A program made the position numbers and the translations under genes. Source: a virus. From it: a stretch of DNA of 39,389 bases. The stretch spans positions 1-39,389 of the IMG/VR virus record IMGVR_UViG_3300036390_000005; one strand, written 5' to 3'. The number at the start of each line of letters is the position of its first letter. The stretch's first letter is position 1. The notes beneath the pieces were generated by a model. It was given only the letters and a program-made list of their open reading frames with translations, had not been told where the DNA came from and did not search any database. Of the stretch, positions 7,519-16,088 are shown in pieces.

Positions 7519-7574
7519 TGCAGCCCACCCCCACGTTGGGTCCTCCCTTCGTTTCTGCAGCCCTAGCGGGTGGG
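7519..7574. other. Repeat-bearing region before terminase (possible cos)
   Basis: TGCAGCCC occurs twice in the same orientation (7519-7526 and 7556-7563), and CCCACCC (7524-7530) faces GGGTGGG (7568-7574). In lambda-type phages the cos site with terminase-binding repeats lies directly before the small-subunit gene, as here. The repeats are short and no cleavage site can be identified, so this is a candidate only. Confidence 0.25.
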
Positions 7575-7626
7575 ACGGCCCGATTCCTCGCACTCTGCAA
7601 CTTTTTTAGTTTTGGATTTCCTTCCT

Positions 7627-8235
7627 ATGATGAAGTTGAAAACCGCAGAGCTTGCCCTACTGCTTGGGCTGACGACACGGCGCGTCAACCAGTTGGCGGA
7701 AGAGGGCTTGCTGGTTCGCAGCGGCCACGGCGAGTTCGAGGGTCCGGCAAGCGTCCAGGCATACGTCGCGCATGCGGGCAACCGCGGCAAAGACAAAGAG
7801 ACGGCACTCGATGCCGAGAAGGAAACGGCCCGCCTCCGCAAGGAACAGGCCGATACCCAAGAATTGAAAAACGCGAAACTTCGCAAGGAGTTGCTTCCGG
7901 TTGAGGAGGTGTCGCGCGTTTGGTCTGAACAGGTCTCCAGCATCCGCAGCGGATTGCTGGCCGTTGTCTCTCGCACCCGGCAAAGGATGTCACTCTCACC
8001 CGAGGATGCACTGATCCTTGATGAGGAAATCCGCGATGCAATGACCAAGCTTGCGGATGGAGTTGACGTATATGACGCAGACGATGGCGACCTTGAAGAA
8101 GGTGATGGCGACCCTTCGCCCGCCTCAGAAAATCAATCTGTCCGAGTGGATGGAAAAGGAAATCCGCCTGCCGAGCACGGTGTCAGGCGTCCCCGGAAAG
8201 ATAAAGCTCTACGCCCCGCAAAAAGGAATAGCTGA
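7627..8235 (+). CDS. Terminase small subunit (Nu1-like)
   Basis: 202 aa from the ATG at 7627 (the next codon is also ATG). The first 55 residues form a winged-helix/MerR-like DNA-binding domain (LKTAELALLLGLTTRRVNQL, then EEGLLVRSGHGEF), as in phage lambda gpNu1, which recognises cos DNA. A charged coiled region follows (about 60-95), then a helical part that would contact the large subunit; the tail is acidic and then basic. No good ribosome-binding site is visible. The last 131 bases overlap the start of the large-subunit gene in another frame, an unusually long overlap. Confidence 0.85.
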   Translation: MMKLKTAELALLLGLTTRRVNQLAEEGLLVRSGHGEFEGPASVQAYVAHAGNRGKDKETALDAEKETARLRKEQADTQELKNAKLRKELLPVEEVSRVWSEQVSSIRSGLLAVVSRTRQRMSLSPEDALILDEEIRDAMTKLADGVDVYDADDGDLEEGDGDPSPASENQSVRVDGKGNPPAEHGVRRPRKDKALRPAKRNS

Positions 8236-9889
8236 CGCGATCGGGGATCCTGCTTATCGGCAGGTCTCCGTATTGAAGTCTGCACGTATCGGCTACACCA
8301 CTGTCCTGACCGGCGCGGTTGCTAACTTCGTGGTCAATGACCCGTCGCTGATGCTGGTCTATCTGCCGAACGACGACATGGCCAAGTCCTTCGTAACTTC
8401 GGACCTCGAGCCGACGTTTGCGGATTCGCCGATACTGCAGGGCGTCCTATCGGGTGACAAGTCATCTGGCGGCAAAGATCGAAGCACGATGCTGATGCGC
8501 CAGTTTACTGGCGGCACACTCAAGATCCTTTCGGCCGAAACGCCGCGAAGCTTCCGCGCTCACAATGCGCGGGTGGTGATCATGGACGAAGTCGACGGCA
8601 TGAAGCCAACGACGGAAGGCCATCCGATACCGCTGGCAAAGCGACGCACGGCGCAGTTCGCAGACTATAAGCTGGTCGTCGGCTCTACACCTGACGAGGA
8701 GGAAACCAGCTACGTCGCTACGGAATATACCAAGTCCGACCAGCGAGTTTTCGAAATTCAGTGCATCGAATGTGACGACTTCAGCGAAGTGCTTTGGAAG
8801 GATATCCACTGGCCGGAAGGCCAGCCGGAGAAGGCCGCCTGGCACTGCCCGAATTGTGGCTGCGAAGTCGAGCACAAGCACAAGTCTACGATGGTCCAGC
8901 GTGGCCGCTGGCGGATTACGAAGCCAGAGGTCAAAGGACACGCCGGCTTTAAGATCAACTCGCTGACAAGCCCTCTGCCGAATGCGGATTGGGGCTTGCT
9001 GGCCGAAGAGTTCTTGCTCGCCAAGAATGACCCGCTGCTTCTGAAGCCGTTCGTCAATACGATCCTCGGCGAGCCGTGGCGGACTGAGACAGACCGCATC
9101 GACGAGCTCGTGCTGCAGCAATCCGCGGAGCCGTTCGGGCTTGGCGGCGCAGACCAACACGCCTTTCCTGAAGATGTGCTTTCGGTCACGGTCGGAATCG
9201 ACATGCAGGACGACCGCGGCGAGATCACGTATCTCGGCCACACGGAAGCCGGCCAGATTTTGGTTCTGGATCACGACATCGTCTACGGCTCGTATGAGCA
9301 CGACGACTTCTGGACTGACATCGACACGATAATCAAGCAGAGATGGCGGCACCCGCTCGGCGGGGAGATTGGTATCGACGCTGTGGCGGTTGACTCGTCT
9401 AGCGGCAGCCACATGGCCCACGTCTACGCATTCGTGAAGCCCAGGCTGCGCCGCAAGGTCGTGGCCATCAAGGGTGATGGCGGCCGGCGCAAGTTCATTG
9501 AGCGATCGAAGACGATGAAGAAGGATCCACTGTGGATCGTCGGCGTCGACAGCATCAAGGACACGATCTTCAACCGCGTCCAGCACGGCAAGATTTTCCG
9601 GTTTTCGAAAGACCTGCCGGAAGTCTGGTACGAGCAATTCACGGGCGAGCAGTCGGTCGTGAAGATGGATCGTGGGCGTCCCGTCCGCAAGTGGATTCCG
9701 GTCCCTGGCCGGCGCAACGAAGCGCTGGACTGCACGGTTTACGCATTGGCCGTCAAGGAGCTTGTCACAGTCAACTGGGCCGAAAGGCGCGGGCAGCTGT
9801 CGTCTGGGCACACACTGGCGGCCGCGAATGACAACACCGCGGCTGCGTCGAGCAATGCGCCGCGCGTCAGAGAATCAAGGTGGCTTTGA
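8105..9889 (+). CDS. Terminase large subunit (GpA family)
   Basis: 594 aa from the ATG at 8105, which has GAAGAAGG before it; 8084 is an alternative start. It is the packaging motor and cos nuclease of lambda-type phages. The ATPase part shows the deviant Walker A KSARIGYTT (58-66) and the Walker B strand ARVVIMDEVDGM (about 154-165). A zinc-finger-like block with two CxxC pairs lies at about residues 220-260 (IQCIEC, HCPNCGC). The C-terminal nuclease has acidic strands VTVGIDMQDD and IDAVAVDSSSG. AANDN occurs near the C-terminus. The TGA overlaps the ATG of the next gene. Confidence 0.95.
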   Translation: MATLRPPQKINLSEWMEKEIRLPSTVSGVPGKIKLYAPQKGIADAIGDPAYRQVSVLKSARIGYTTVLTGAVANFVVNDPSLMLVYLPNDDMAKSFVTSDLEPTFADSPILQGVLSGDKSSGGKDRSTMLMRQFTGGTLKILSAETPRSFRAHNARVVIMDEVDGMKPTTEGHPIPLAKRRTAQFADYKLVVGSTPDEEETSYVATEYTKSDQRVFEIQCIECDDFSEVLWKDIHWPEGQPEKAAWHCPNCGCEVEHKHKSTMVQRGRWRITKPEVKGHAGFKINSLTSPLPNADWGLLAEEFLLAKNDPLLLKPFVNTILGEPWRTETDRIDELVLQQSAEPFGLGGADQHAFPEDVLSVTVGIDMQDDRGEITYLGHTEAGQILVLDHDIVYGSYEHDDFWTDIDTIIKQRWRHPLGGEIGIDAVAVDSSSGSHMAHVYAFVKPRLRRKVVAIKGDGGRRKFIERSKTMKKDPLWIVGVDSIKDTIFNRVQHGKIFRFSKDLPEVWYEQFTGEQSVVKMDRGRPVRKWIPVPGRRNEALDCTVYALAVKELVTVNWAERRGQLSSGHTLAAANDNTAAASSNAPRVRESRWL

Positions 9890-10080
9890 TGGCTGAGATA
9901 GACGACGAGATCGCCGCCATCAAAGCGGCCCTGGCTCAAGGCGCGCGCAAGGTTATCTTTCGGAGCGGCGGTACGCATCGCGAGATTGAATATCACTCAC
10001 TGAAAGACATGCGCGAATATCTGGCCTCTCTTGAGGCCAAGAAGGGCATTCGCAGGCGCGTGACGCTCGCTGCATTTTAA
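9889..10080 (+). CDS. Head-tail joining protein, gpW-like
   Basis: 63 aa. The ATG shares its A with the stop of the terminase gene. The pattern EIAAIKAALAQGARKVIFRS, then a short strand pair, then REYLASLEAKKG is that of the small lambda gpW family, which sits below the portal and is needed before tails attach. Its position between terminase and portal is the canonical one. Length is in the family range (about 60-70 aa). Confidence 0.8.
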   Translation: MAEIDDEIAAIKAALAQGARKVIFRSGGTHREIEYHSLKDMREYLASLEAKKGIRRRVTLAAF

Positions 10081-10089
10081 GGGGATGGC

Positions 10090-11601
10090 ATGAAACAAAC
10101 GGTTTTGGACCGGGCAATCGGATGGATTGCACCGGCAGCCGGCTTGCGCCGTCTTCGGCATAGAGCGGCAATGGAGATTGTGGCGCGCTCATATGATGGC
10201 GCGGCCAGCGGACGAAACATGCACTCTTGGCGCACTCCGTCCACTTCTGCTGACGCAGAGGTTGGCGCTGGTGTCCGGCTCTTGCGTGACAGGATGCGCG
10301 ATCTTGTGCGGAACAACCCGCACGCAGAGAACGCACTTTCGGTCCTCGTGACGCATGCTGTGGGTGAGGGGATTGTGCCCCGCGCCAAGGACAAGAAGGT
10401 CAACGCGCTTTTCCAGAAGTGGATGAAGCAGTGCGACGCGGACGGTCAGCTTGATTTCTACGGCCTTCAGGCACTCGCGGTTCGCGGGATGCTGGAGTCC
10501 GGCGACGGCCTTGTTCGACGTCGTCGACGCAGGACAAGCGACGGCCTAGCCGTTCCGCTGCAGCTTCAGGTTCTTGAGGCCGACATGATCGACTCCACGA
10601 AGGAGGGGGTCTTGTCTGGCGCGCGCAATGCCATTCAGGGCATCGAGTTCGATTCGCTCGGAAAGCGCAGGGCTTACTGGCTTCACGCCACGCACCCCGG
10701 CAACACGCACTTCGACGGGCTGTTCACGGTTGAATCCAAGCCCATTCCGGCTGAGGAGATCGCGCACGTCTACGAGAAGAAGCGCACGCAGGTTCGTGGC
10801 GTGCCGTGGGGGTCCGCGGCAATATCTTCGATCTACGACCTGAACGGATACGAGCAGGCGGAGATTGTCAGGAAGCGCCTTGAGGCGTGTATGGTCGGTG
10901 TCGTTACTGGCGGCGACGATGACATTCTTGGGCTGCCCGTAACCGATGGCGACACCCAACGCCCTGGCGTCTACGATTCTACTGGCGCGATCGTTGAGAA
11001 GTTCGAACCCGGCATGTTCCTGCATGCTGCGGGCGGCAAGGATATCAAGTTCAGCCAGCCCACCGCGACGGGCGGATACGACGCATACAAGAATTCGCAG
11101 CTGCACACGATCGCGGCTGGCTTTCGCATTCCTCACTCACTGCTGTCCGGACGGCTCGACGGCGTCAACTACTCGTCGAGCAAGGTCGGCCTTGAGCACT
11201 TCAAGCGAACGATGTCAGCCCTTCAATGGCAGATCATCATTCCGATGCTGTGCGAGCCGATCTGGCAATGGTTTCTCGAGGCCGCCTACCTGGCCGGCGA
11301 GATCAGCAGCATGGACCATCCTGCAAAATGGAGCCCGCCGCGGTTCTACAGTGCAGATCCTGCGAAGGACACCAAGGCACTTGTGGCCGAGGTTCGTTCT
11401 GGATTGAAGCCGCTCGGCGCTGCGATTGCTGAGATGGGTTACGACCGCGACGAGATATTCGCGGAATACGAATCCGACATCAAGGAGATGGACCGCCTCG
11501 GTCTGATCTTCGACAGCGACCCAAGAAAAATGTCAGGCAACGGGCAGGCGCAAAACGTCGACTCGGACGATGCCGACCTTCCCGATAAGGCAACGACATG
11601 A
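10090..11601 (+). CDS. Portal protein (lambda family)
   Basis: 503 aa. It forms the dodecameric ring at one vertex of the head through which DNA passes. Visible family features: RNNPHAENALSVLVTHAVGEG near residues 75-95, IEFDSLGKRRAYWLH, IPAEEIAHVYEKKRTQVRGV with the downstream GYEQAEIVRKRLEACM helix, and the late block SLLSGRLDGVNYSSSKVGLE. Length agrees with lambda-type portals (about 500-530 aa). GGGG stands before the ATG. The stop overlaps the protease start (ATGA), as expected for a coupled head operon. Confidence 0.95.
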   Translation: MKQTVLDRAIGWIAPAAGLRRLRHRAAMEIVARSYDGAASGRNMHSWRTPSTSADAEVGAGVRLLRDRMRDLVRNNPHAENALSVLVTHAVGEGIVPRAKDKKVNALFQKWMKQCDADGQLDFYGLQALAVRGMLESGDGLVRRRRRRTSDGLAVPLQLQVLEADMIDSTKEGVLSGARNAIQGIEFDSLGKRRAYWLHATHPGNTHFDGLFTVESKPIPAEEIAHVYEKKRTQVRGVPWGSAAISSIYDLNGYEQAEIVRKRLEACMVGVVTGGDDDILGLPVTDGDTQRPGVYDSTGAIVEKFEPGMFLHAAGGKDIKFSQPTATGGYDAYKNSQLHTIAAGFRIPHSLLSGRLDGVNYSSSKVGLEHFKRTMSALQWQIIIPMLCEPIWQWFLEAAYLAGEISSMDHPAKWSPPRFYSADPAKDTKALVAEVRSGLKPLGAAIAEMGYDRDEIFAEYESDIKEMDRLGLIFDSDPRKMSGNGQAQNVDSDDADLPDKATT

Positions 11602-12248
11602 CGAAAAAGACAGTAAGCCTGCCGAAGTTCGGCAGGAATGTGGAGGTTAGGTCGGCCTCCTACGACGAGGCGGACAATACCGTCGAAGTCATCTGGACGA
11701 CCGGGGCTCCGGTGCGCAGGTATTCCTGGCGCGACGGCGTTTATTACAACGAGATCCTCGAGGTGAGCGACGCGGCGGTGAGGCTTGAACGTCTCAACGC
11801 TGGCGCACCGTTCCTTAACACGCATTCCGATTGGTCTCTTGAGGACGTCATCGGTTCTGTCGTGCCCGGTTCGGCCCGCATTGAAGGCGGCGTGGGTTAT
11901 GCCCGCGTGAAGCTTTCGAGCGCACCAGAAGACTCGGCCATCCTTAGCAAGATCAAGGACGGCATAATCCGCAACGTCTCCGTCGGCTACGCCATCCACA
12001 AGGTCGAAAAGACAGTGAATGAGCAGGGCGGCGACGAAGACTGGCGAGTTGTCGACTGGGAGCCGATGGAGATTTCCGCGGTGCCTATTCCAGCAGATGC
12101 CGGGTCGCAGATCCGGAGCGAGAGGCAGGGCGCCGACGTGCCGTGCGAATTCACCACCACCCGGGCCGTCGGCCGCAACGAAATGGTCCGCAAGCGCATG
12201 GAAATGCGTGAGCGCCAGGCAATCACCCGCGTAGCGGGCCATCAGTAA
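11598..12248 (+). CDS. Prohead protease (U35/HK97-like)
   Basis: 216 aa serine protease that matures the capsid. The likely catalytic residues are His76 (in PFLNTHSDW) and Ser128 (in IRNVSVGYAI), with acidic candidates in WEPMEISAVPIPAD (Glu158 or Asp167), matching the His-Ser-acid arrangement of HK97 proteases. The N-terminal 60 residues are a beta-rich extension. The C-terminal 45 residues are basic and presumably removed or scaffold-like. In many related phages the protease is fused to the capsid protein; here the two are separate genes 9 bases apart. Confidence 0.9.
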   Translation: MTKKTVSLPKFGRNVEVRSASYDEADNTVEVIWTTGAPVRRYSWRDGVYYNEILEVSDAAVRLERLNAGAPFLNTHSDWSLEDVIGSVVPGSARIEGGVGYARVKLSSAPEDSAILSKIKDGIIRNVSVGYAIHKVEKTVNEQGGDEDWRVVDWEPMEISAVPIPADAGSQIRSERQGADVPCEFTTTRAVGRNEMVRKRMEMRERQAITRVAGHQ

Positions 12249-12257
12249 GGAAACACC

Positions 12258-13778
12258 ATGAAAGACCTTTTGAAGAAGCTCGCGCTCCTCGAAAAGCGCG
12301 CCGCCGACAAGCTGGCCGAAGTCAAGGACGACACAGCCGTTGACGCCGCTCGCGCCATTGAGGCCGAGCACGAAGGCATCCTGGCCGAAATCGCCGAAGT
12401 TCGCTCGCAGATCGACGCCGCGAAGGCCGCCGGGCGGGGCGAGGGTGGCGATGCCCGCGCAGCTGTGGCTGCAGAGCGCCAGCGCGCCGCAAGCATTAAC
12501 GAGGTGGCCGCCAAGTTCGGCGTGTCTGAATTCGCCCGCTCCTACGTCGACGACGGCAAGAGCGTGGACGAGTTCCGCGCAGCCCTGATCGACCACCTGG
12601 CTTCCAAGGAAACCACCGTGAACAGCAACGTCCGCACCTCCGTCGGCACCGAGCACGTCGAAAAGCGCGCCGCTGTCATTGAAGCAACGTTGCTCCATCG
12701 CGCTGACCCGGCCCGACACGCGCTGCCAGAAGGCGCCAACGAATTCCGCGGCATGTCTCTGACGGATATGGCCCGCGACGTGCTGGAAGCTCAGGGCGTC
12801 AAGACGCGCGGCATGTCCAAGCACGAGATTGCCACCGAAGCGCTTTCGCAGCGTATGGGCGGCATGCACTCGACGTCGGACTTCAGCGTCATTCTCGGCA
12901 ATACTGTGAACCGCACCCTGCGCGCCGCTTACGAGGCTGCCCCGCAGACATTCCGTCCGCTGGTCCGCGAGACCACTGTCTCCGACTTCAAGTCCGTCAC
13001 CCGCGCGCAGATGGGCGAGGCTCCAAAGCTTGAGAAGGTCAACGAGCACGGCGAGTTCAAGCGCGGCACGATCGGCGAAGGCTCCGAGAGCTACAAGGTC
13101 ACCACGTTCGGTAAGATCGTCGGCATCACCCGCCAGGCTCTTATCAACGATGACCTCGGCGCTTTCACGCGCATCTCGCAGATGTTTGGCGCACAGGCCG
13201 CTCAGCTTGAGTCGGATCTGGTCTGGGCTGAAATCCTGTCCAACCCGACCATGGGCGACGGGGTTGCCCTGTTCCAGCTTGCAAACCACAAGAACCTGCA
13301 GACTGCCGCAGCGTTCGCCGAAGCGCAGATCACCAAGATGCGCACGGCAATGGCCAAGCAGGTCGGCATCGACGGCAAGACTGTTCTGAACATCCGCCCG
13401 TCGTTCTTGATCGTTCCGATGGAACTGGAAGCCGCCGCAGAGAAGCTGATCAACGCGCAGTTCGTGCCAGTCACGACCGAAACGGCCGTTGCTGCATCTG
13501 TTCGCTCGCTGACGGTCATCTCTGAGCCGCGCATCGACAACGGCCTGGTCCACCCCGTTACGGGTGCCGCCATCGCTGGCAGCGCGACCGCCTACTACTT
13601 GGCGGCTTCACCACTGCAAAGCGACACGATCGAGCTCGCGTACCTCGAGGGCAACCGTGGCGTTTACACAGAATCCAAGATGGGCTTCAACACCGATGGC
13701 GTTGAGATCAAGGTCCGCATGGATGCCGGGGCGAAGGCAATCGACTGGCGCGCATTCCAGAAGAACGCTGGCGCCTAA
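12258..13778 (+). CDS. Major capsid protein (HK97 fold)
   Basis: 506 aa with AAGGAAA before the ATG. Residues 1-90 are a charged coiled coil (LLKKLALLEKRAADKLAEVK) that corresponds to the delta/scaffold part removed by the protease. From about residue 200 the sequence has the capsid-shell style: DFSVILGNTVNRTLRAAYEA, RPLVRETTVSDFKSVTRAQM, EGSESYKVTTFGKIVGITRQ, then P-domain helices and a final strand GVEIKVRMDAGAKAIDWRAF. This organisation is the same as the capsid half of 'prohead protease/major capsid fusion' proteins. A TTCG-loop hairpin follows the gene. Confidence 0.95.
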   Translation: MKDLLKKLALLEKRAADKLAEVKDDTAVDAARAIEAEHEGILAEIAEVRSQIDAAKAAGRGEGGDARAAVAAERQRAASINEVAAKFGVSEFARSYVDDGKSVDEFRAALIDHLASKETTVNSNVRTSVGTEHVEKRAAVIEATLLHRADPARHALPEGANEFRGMSLTDMARDVLEAQGVKTRGMSKHEIATEALSQRMGGMHSTSDFSVILGNTVNRTLRAAYEAAPQTFRPLVRETTVSDFKSVTRAQMGEAPKLEKVNEHGEFKRGTIGEGSESYKVTTFGKIVGITRQALINDDLGAFTRISQMFGAQAAQLESDLVWAEILSNPTMGDGVALFQLANHKNLQTAAAFAEAQITKMRTAMAKQVGIDGKTVLNIRPSFLIVPMELEAAAEKLINAQFVPVTTETAVAASVRSLTVISEPRIDNGLVHPVTGAAIAGSATAYYLAASPLQSDTIELAYLEGNRGVYTESKMGFNTDGVEIKVRMDAGAKAIDWRAFQKNAGA

Positions 13779-13787
13779 TCACCCATA

Positions 13788-13805
13788 GGCCCGCTTCGGC
13801 GGGCC
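13788..13805 (+). terminator. Stable TTCG hairpin after the capsid gene
   Basis: GGCCCGC (13788-13794), loop TTCG, GCGGGCC (13799-13805): a perfect 7 bp stem with a very stable tetraloop. No T-run follows, so it is more likely to protect the capsid mRNA 3' end or to attenuate transcription than to stop it fully. Confidence 0.5.
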
Positions 13806-13824
13806 ACCACAACTGGAGAACACT

Positions 13825-14151
13825 ATGAAAACTTATATCCAGCCGGGTGACGTCGTCACGGTTCTGGCTCCTTACGATGTCGCTTCCGGCGCGGGCTGCC
13901 TTGTCGGCACCCTGTTCGGCGTCGCCGCATACACCGCGCTTTCGGGCGCCGAAGTCGAGATCAAGACCGACGGCGTTTACGAACTGCCGAAGCTTGCCGC
14001 TCAGGCTTGGACTGTTGGCGCGATCCTGTATTGGGACGACACCAACAAGTGGCTGACCACGGTCGCCAGCACGCACGTCGCCGTCGGCAAGGCGCTCAAG
14101 GTTGCGGACAACCCGTCGGCTACCGGCATCGTCCGCCTTTCGGGCGTCTAA
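13825..14151 (+). CDS. DUF2190-like capsid decoration protein
   Basis: 108 aa, beta-rich, with GGAG before the ATG. The strand pattern MKTYIQPGDVVTVLAPYDVA, GCLVGTLFGVAAYTA, VYELPKLAAQAWTVGAILYW and VGKALKVADNPSATGIVRLS fits DUF2190 proteins. These are found next to major capsid genes and are thought to decorate or cement the shell. It is directly downstream of the capsid gene behind a hairpin, which may allow different protein amounts. Confidence 0.85.
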   Translation: MKTYIQPGDVVTVLAPYDVASGAGCLVGTLFGVAAYTALSGAEVEIKTDGVYELPKLAAQAWTVGAILYWDDTNKWLTTVASTHVAVGKALKVADNPSATGIVRLSGV

Positions 14152-14152
14152 T

Positions 14153-14518
14153 ATGGTCGATTGGCGAGTTCTCGAATCGAAGGTCGACGAGACGATTGGC
14201 GCCACCTTCGGCGAGGAGGTTCGCCACCAACCAATCAAGAGCGGGGCGGTGGATATCACCCGCCCCGTTTCGATTTTTCGGGCCGTGCTGCACACGCCGA
14301 CGCCTGAAGGAACTATCCAGATCGCCGGCGACATCGTCTCGTCTGCGAATGCGGCGGAGGCTGCGCTGGTCATTCAGCGGGCTGACGTGCCTGGCGTCGT
14401 GTTTCGGAAGCTTGACAAGATTCGCGGTAGTGAGTTGCCCGGCCAGCCGTGGTGGGAAATCAAGTCGGTCAATGACCGCTACACGTCCATCATCGTGTTG
14501 GCGCTGAACCAAGCATAA
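14153..14518 (+). CDS. Putative head-tail connector protein
   Basis: 121 aa from the ATG at 14153; the longer frame from 14102 would overlap the decoration gene. It contains SGAVDITRPVSIFRAVLHTP, a strand-rich centre and PWWEIKSVNDRYTSIIVLAL at the end. The position after the capsid decoration gene and the length agree with lambda gpFII-type head-tail joining proteins, but the sequence match is not strong by eye. It probably fills the neck between portal and tail. Confidence 0.6.
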   Translation: MVDWRVLESKVDETIGATFGEEVRHQPIKSGAVDITRPVSIFRAVLHTPTPEGTIQIAGDIVSSANAAEAALVIQRADVPGVVFRKLDKIRGSELPGQPWWEIKSVNDRYTSIIVLALNQA

Positions 14519-14527
14519 GAGGTAACC

Positions 14528-15304
14528 ATGTCACTCATCCGAATCGCGGCCCGCATGTCGGCCGTCCGCGCGCTGCGTGGAAAGACATTGGTGGGCGACA
14601 ACGTCCTTGATAGCCAGATTGGCGCGCTCGACGTGGGCGCCAACGGCGAGCTGAGGACGGAAGAGGACAAGCCGTTTATCAGCGTCTACACGCACAGCGG
14701 CAAGACAACGGGGAGCGGGCTGCGCGCCTTGAATGGCAATGGCCCGACTGAATTTCTTTTCGAGGCGGGCGTTACTGCCGCCATGACCGAGACGGATCCG
14801 GAGACGGGCGCTAGCACGTTGATCGGAATCGGCATCCCGGCGACTGATGGCGCCTTTGAATTTCATCTGGACTTGGTCGCGCGGCAGATTGCTGACGCCC
14901 TGAACGATCCGGACAATGAATGGGCCGAGATCTGGCGCAAGTGCGTCAATTCCGTCCAGTCTGTCGAGCGCGAGCGCACGAGTGGCGATGGCAGCGGCAT
15001 CCGATTGGCTGCGCAACAGATCAAGGTGACGGCAGACCTTTTCGCAGATCCTGCGACGGGCGCCACACTGGCCGACACGCACCCGCTGGCTCTCTTCTTC
15101 GCCAAGGCGGATGAAGAGAACGACGCAGTGCTGCACGAAGCGGTTGACGCCATGCGGGCTGCCCTGGTGGGCGTTGCGCCACAGTGGAAGCTTGACCAGC
15201 GCAGATACGGCAACACGCTGACCGAAGGCGAGGCCATGACATATGTGCCGGTCGCCGACGGTGACATCGGCGGAGCCGAGGCGGAAGCGACGGTGGCGCC
15301 ATGA
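14528..15304 (+). CDS. Hypothetical neck/tail-completion position protein
   Basis: 258 aa with GAGGTAA before the ATG. No family is recognised. The first 75 residues ([18 protein letters not shown]) are strand-rich and resemble small tail-terminator proteins in style. The middle is helical ([16 protein letters not shown]) and the C-terminal half includes [20 protein letters not shown]. It sits between the head-tail connector and the baseplate spike gene and overlaps the latter by 4 bases. A role as tail terminator or tail-completion protein is inferred from position. Confidence 0.7.
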   Translation: MSLIRIAARMSAVRALRGKTLVGDNVLDSQIGALDVGANGELRTEEDKPFISVYTHSGKTTGSGLRALNGNGPTEFLFEAGVTAAMTETDPETGASTLIGIGIPATDGAFEFHLDLVARQIADALNDPDNEWAEIWRKCVNSVQSVERERTSGDGSGIRLAAQQIKVTADLFADPATGATLADTHPLALFFAKADEENDAVLHEAVDAMRAALVGVAPQWKLDQRRYGNTLTEGEAMTYVPVADGDIGGAEAEATVAP

Positions 15305-15867
15305 TCCCGCGCAAGATTGGTGATCAGGTTGCAGATCTCTATTACCGTCTGGCTGAAGTCGAGCGGCGCGCACGAAACCGCAAGCGCACCGGCAAGATTG
15401 CAGAAATCGGCGAAGGCGAGAACGCGGGCAAGTACCGCGTCCAATTGAGCGAGCAGGGCGGCAAGCCCTATCTCTCGCCGTGGCTGAAGGCCAAAGCGCT
15501 TGGCGCCGGCGGCGTGAAGATCGAAGTCGTGCGGACGGTCGGCGAGCAAGTCGACGTGGTTTCAGAGAGTGGAGATCTGACTGACGCGTCGATCGACCTG
15601 TCCACATACAGCGACGAGAACGCGAGAGCAAACGGCGAGAATGTGCCGCTGCACATCAAGATTGGGGCGGCCACGATTGAGATGGGCGAGGGCGCCGTCA
15701 AGATCACAGCCCCCGCCGTGATTGTTGATAGTCCGCTTGTTCAACTGGGCGGGAACGGCGGCCGCAAGGTTGCGAGGGTCGGCGACATGGTGAACGTCGG
15801 CTCCGGATCATCGCAGGGCCTATGGCCGATCGTCGAGGGCTCGGGCTCTGTGTTCGCCGTCGACTGA
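15301..15867 (+). CDS. Baseplate spike protein (gpV family)
   Basis: 188 aa. An N-terminal OB-like part has the usual [36 protein letters not shown] and [13 protein letters not shown] blocks. A repetitive beta-helix region follows ([20 protein letters not shown]) and ends in [20 protein letters not shown]. This is the build of P2 gpV/Mu gp45, the trimeric spike at the centre of the baseplate that punctures the outer membrane. It opens the baseplate module and overlaps the preceding gene by 4 bases. Confidence 0.9.
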   Translation: MIPRKIGDQVADLYYRLAEVERRARNRKRTGKIAEIGEGENAGKYRVQLSEQGGKPYLSPWLKAKALGAGGVKIEVVRTVGEQVDVVSESGDLTDASIDLSTYSDENARANGENVPLHIKIGAATIEMGEGAVKITAPAVIVDSPLVQLGGNGGRKVARVGDMVNVGSGSSQGLWPIVEGSGSVFAVD

Positions 15868-15884
15868 GAACAAGGAACAGCCAA

Positions 15885-16088
15885 ATGAAAAAATACACGG
15901 TTCGCACTTCGTGCGAAATCGCGGGCGTTTGGCGGGAAGCCGGCTCGACACTTGAGTTGACCGACGAGCAGGCGCGCGAACTGGCGCCGCCTTTCGGACG
16001 CGTCGTTCTCCCCGTCGTCATCATTGAAAGGCCAGCCAATGGCAGAATCCCAAGGCACACACGCCAGAACAGGCGAGGCGCTAAGTGA
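15885..16088 (+). CDS. Small conserved-style phage protein
   Basis: 67 aa starting at the ATG at 15885 (AAGGAA before it), not at 15822 inside the spike gene. MKKYTVRTSCEIAGVWREAG, then LELTDEQARELAPPFGRVVL. It looks like the short 'head-completion/tail-associated' proteins with an ELTDEQA helix that are common in phages, but no function is known. It overlaps the following baseplate gene by 50 bases, so its basic C-terminus (PRHTRQNRRGAK) is encoded in overlap. Confidence 0.6.
   Translation: MKKYTVRTSCEIAGVWREAGSTLELTDEQARELAPPFGRVVLPVVIIERPANGRIPRHTRQNRRGAK

Noticed and set aside
8462-9811. 449-codon reverse frame within the terminase large-subunit gene
   Set aside because: Antisense shadow of a conserved gene; low-complexity Arg/Asp/Leu-rich protein without domain.
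11439-13553. 704-codon open frame on the reverse strand across protease and capsid genes
   Set aside because: It mirrors well-supported forward genes with strong family matches; high GC and biased third positions leave few stops in the antisense frame. Its protein has no recognisable domain and its composition is shadow-like.
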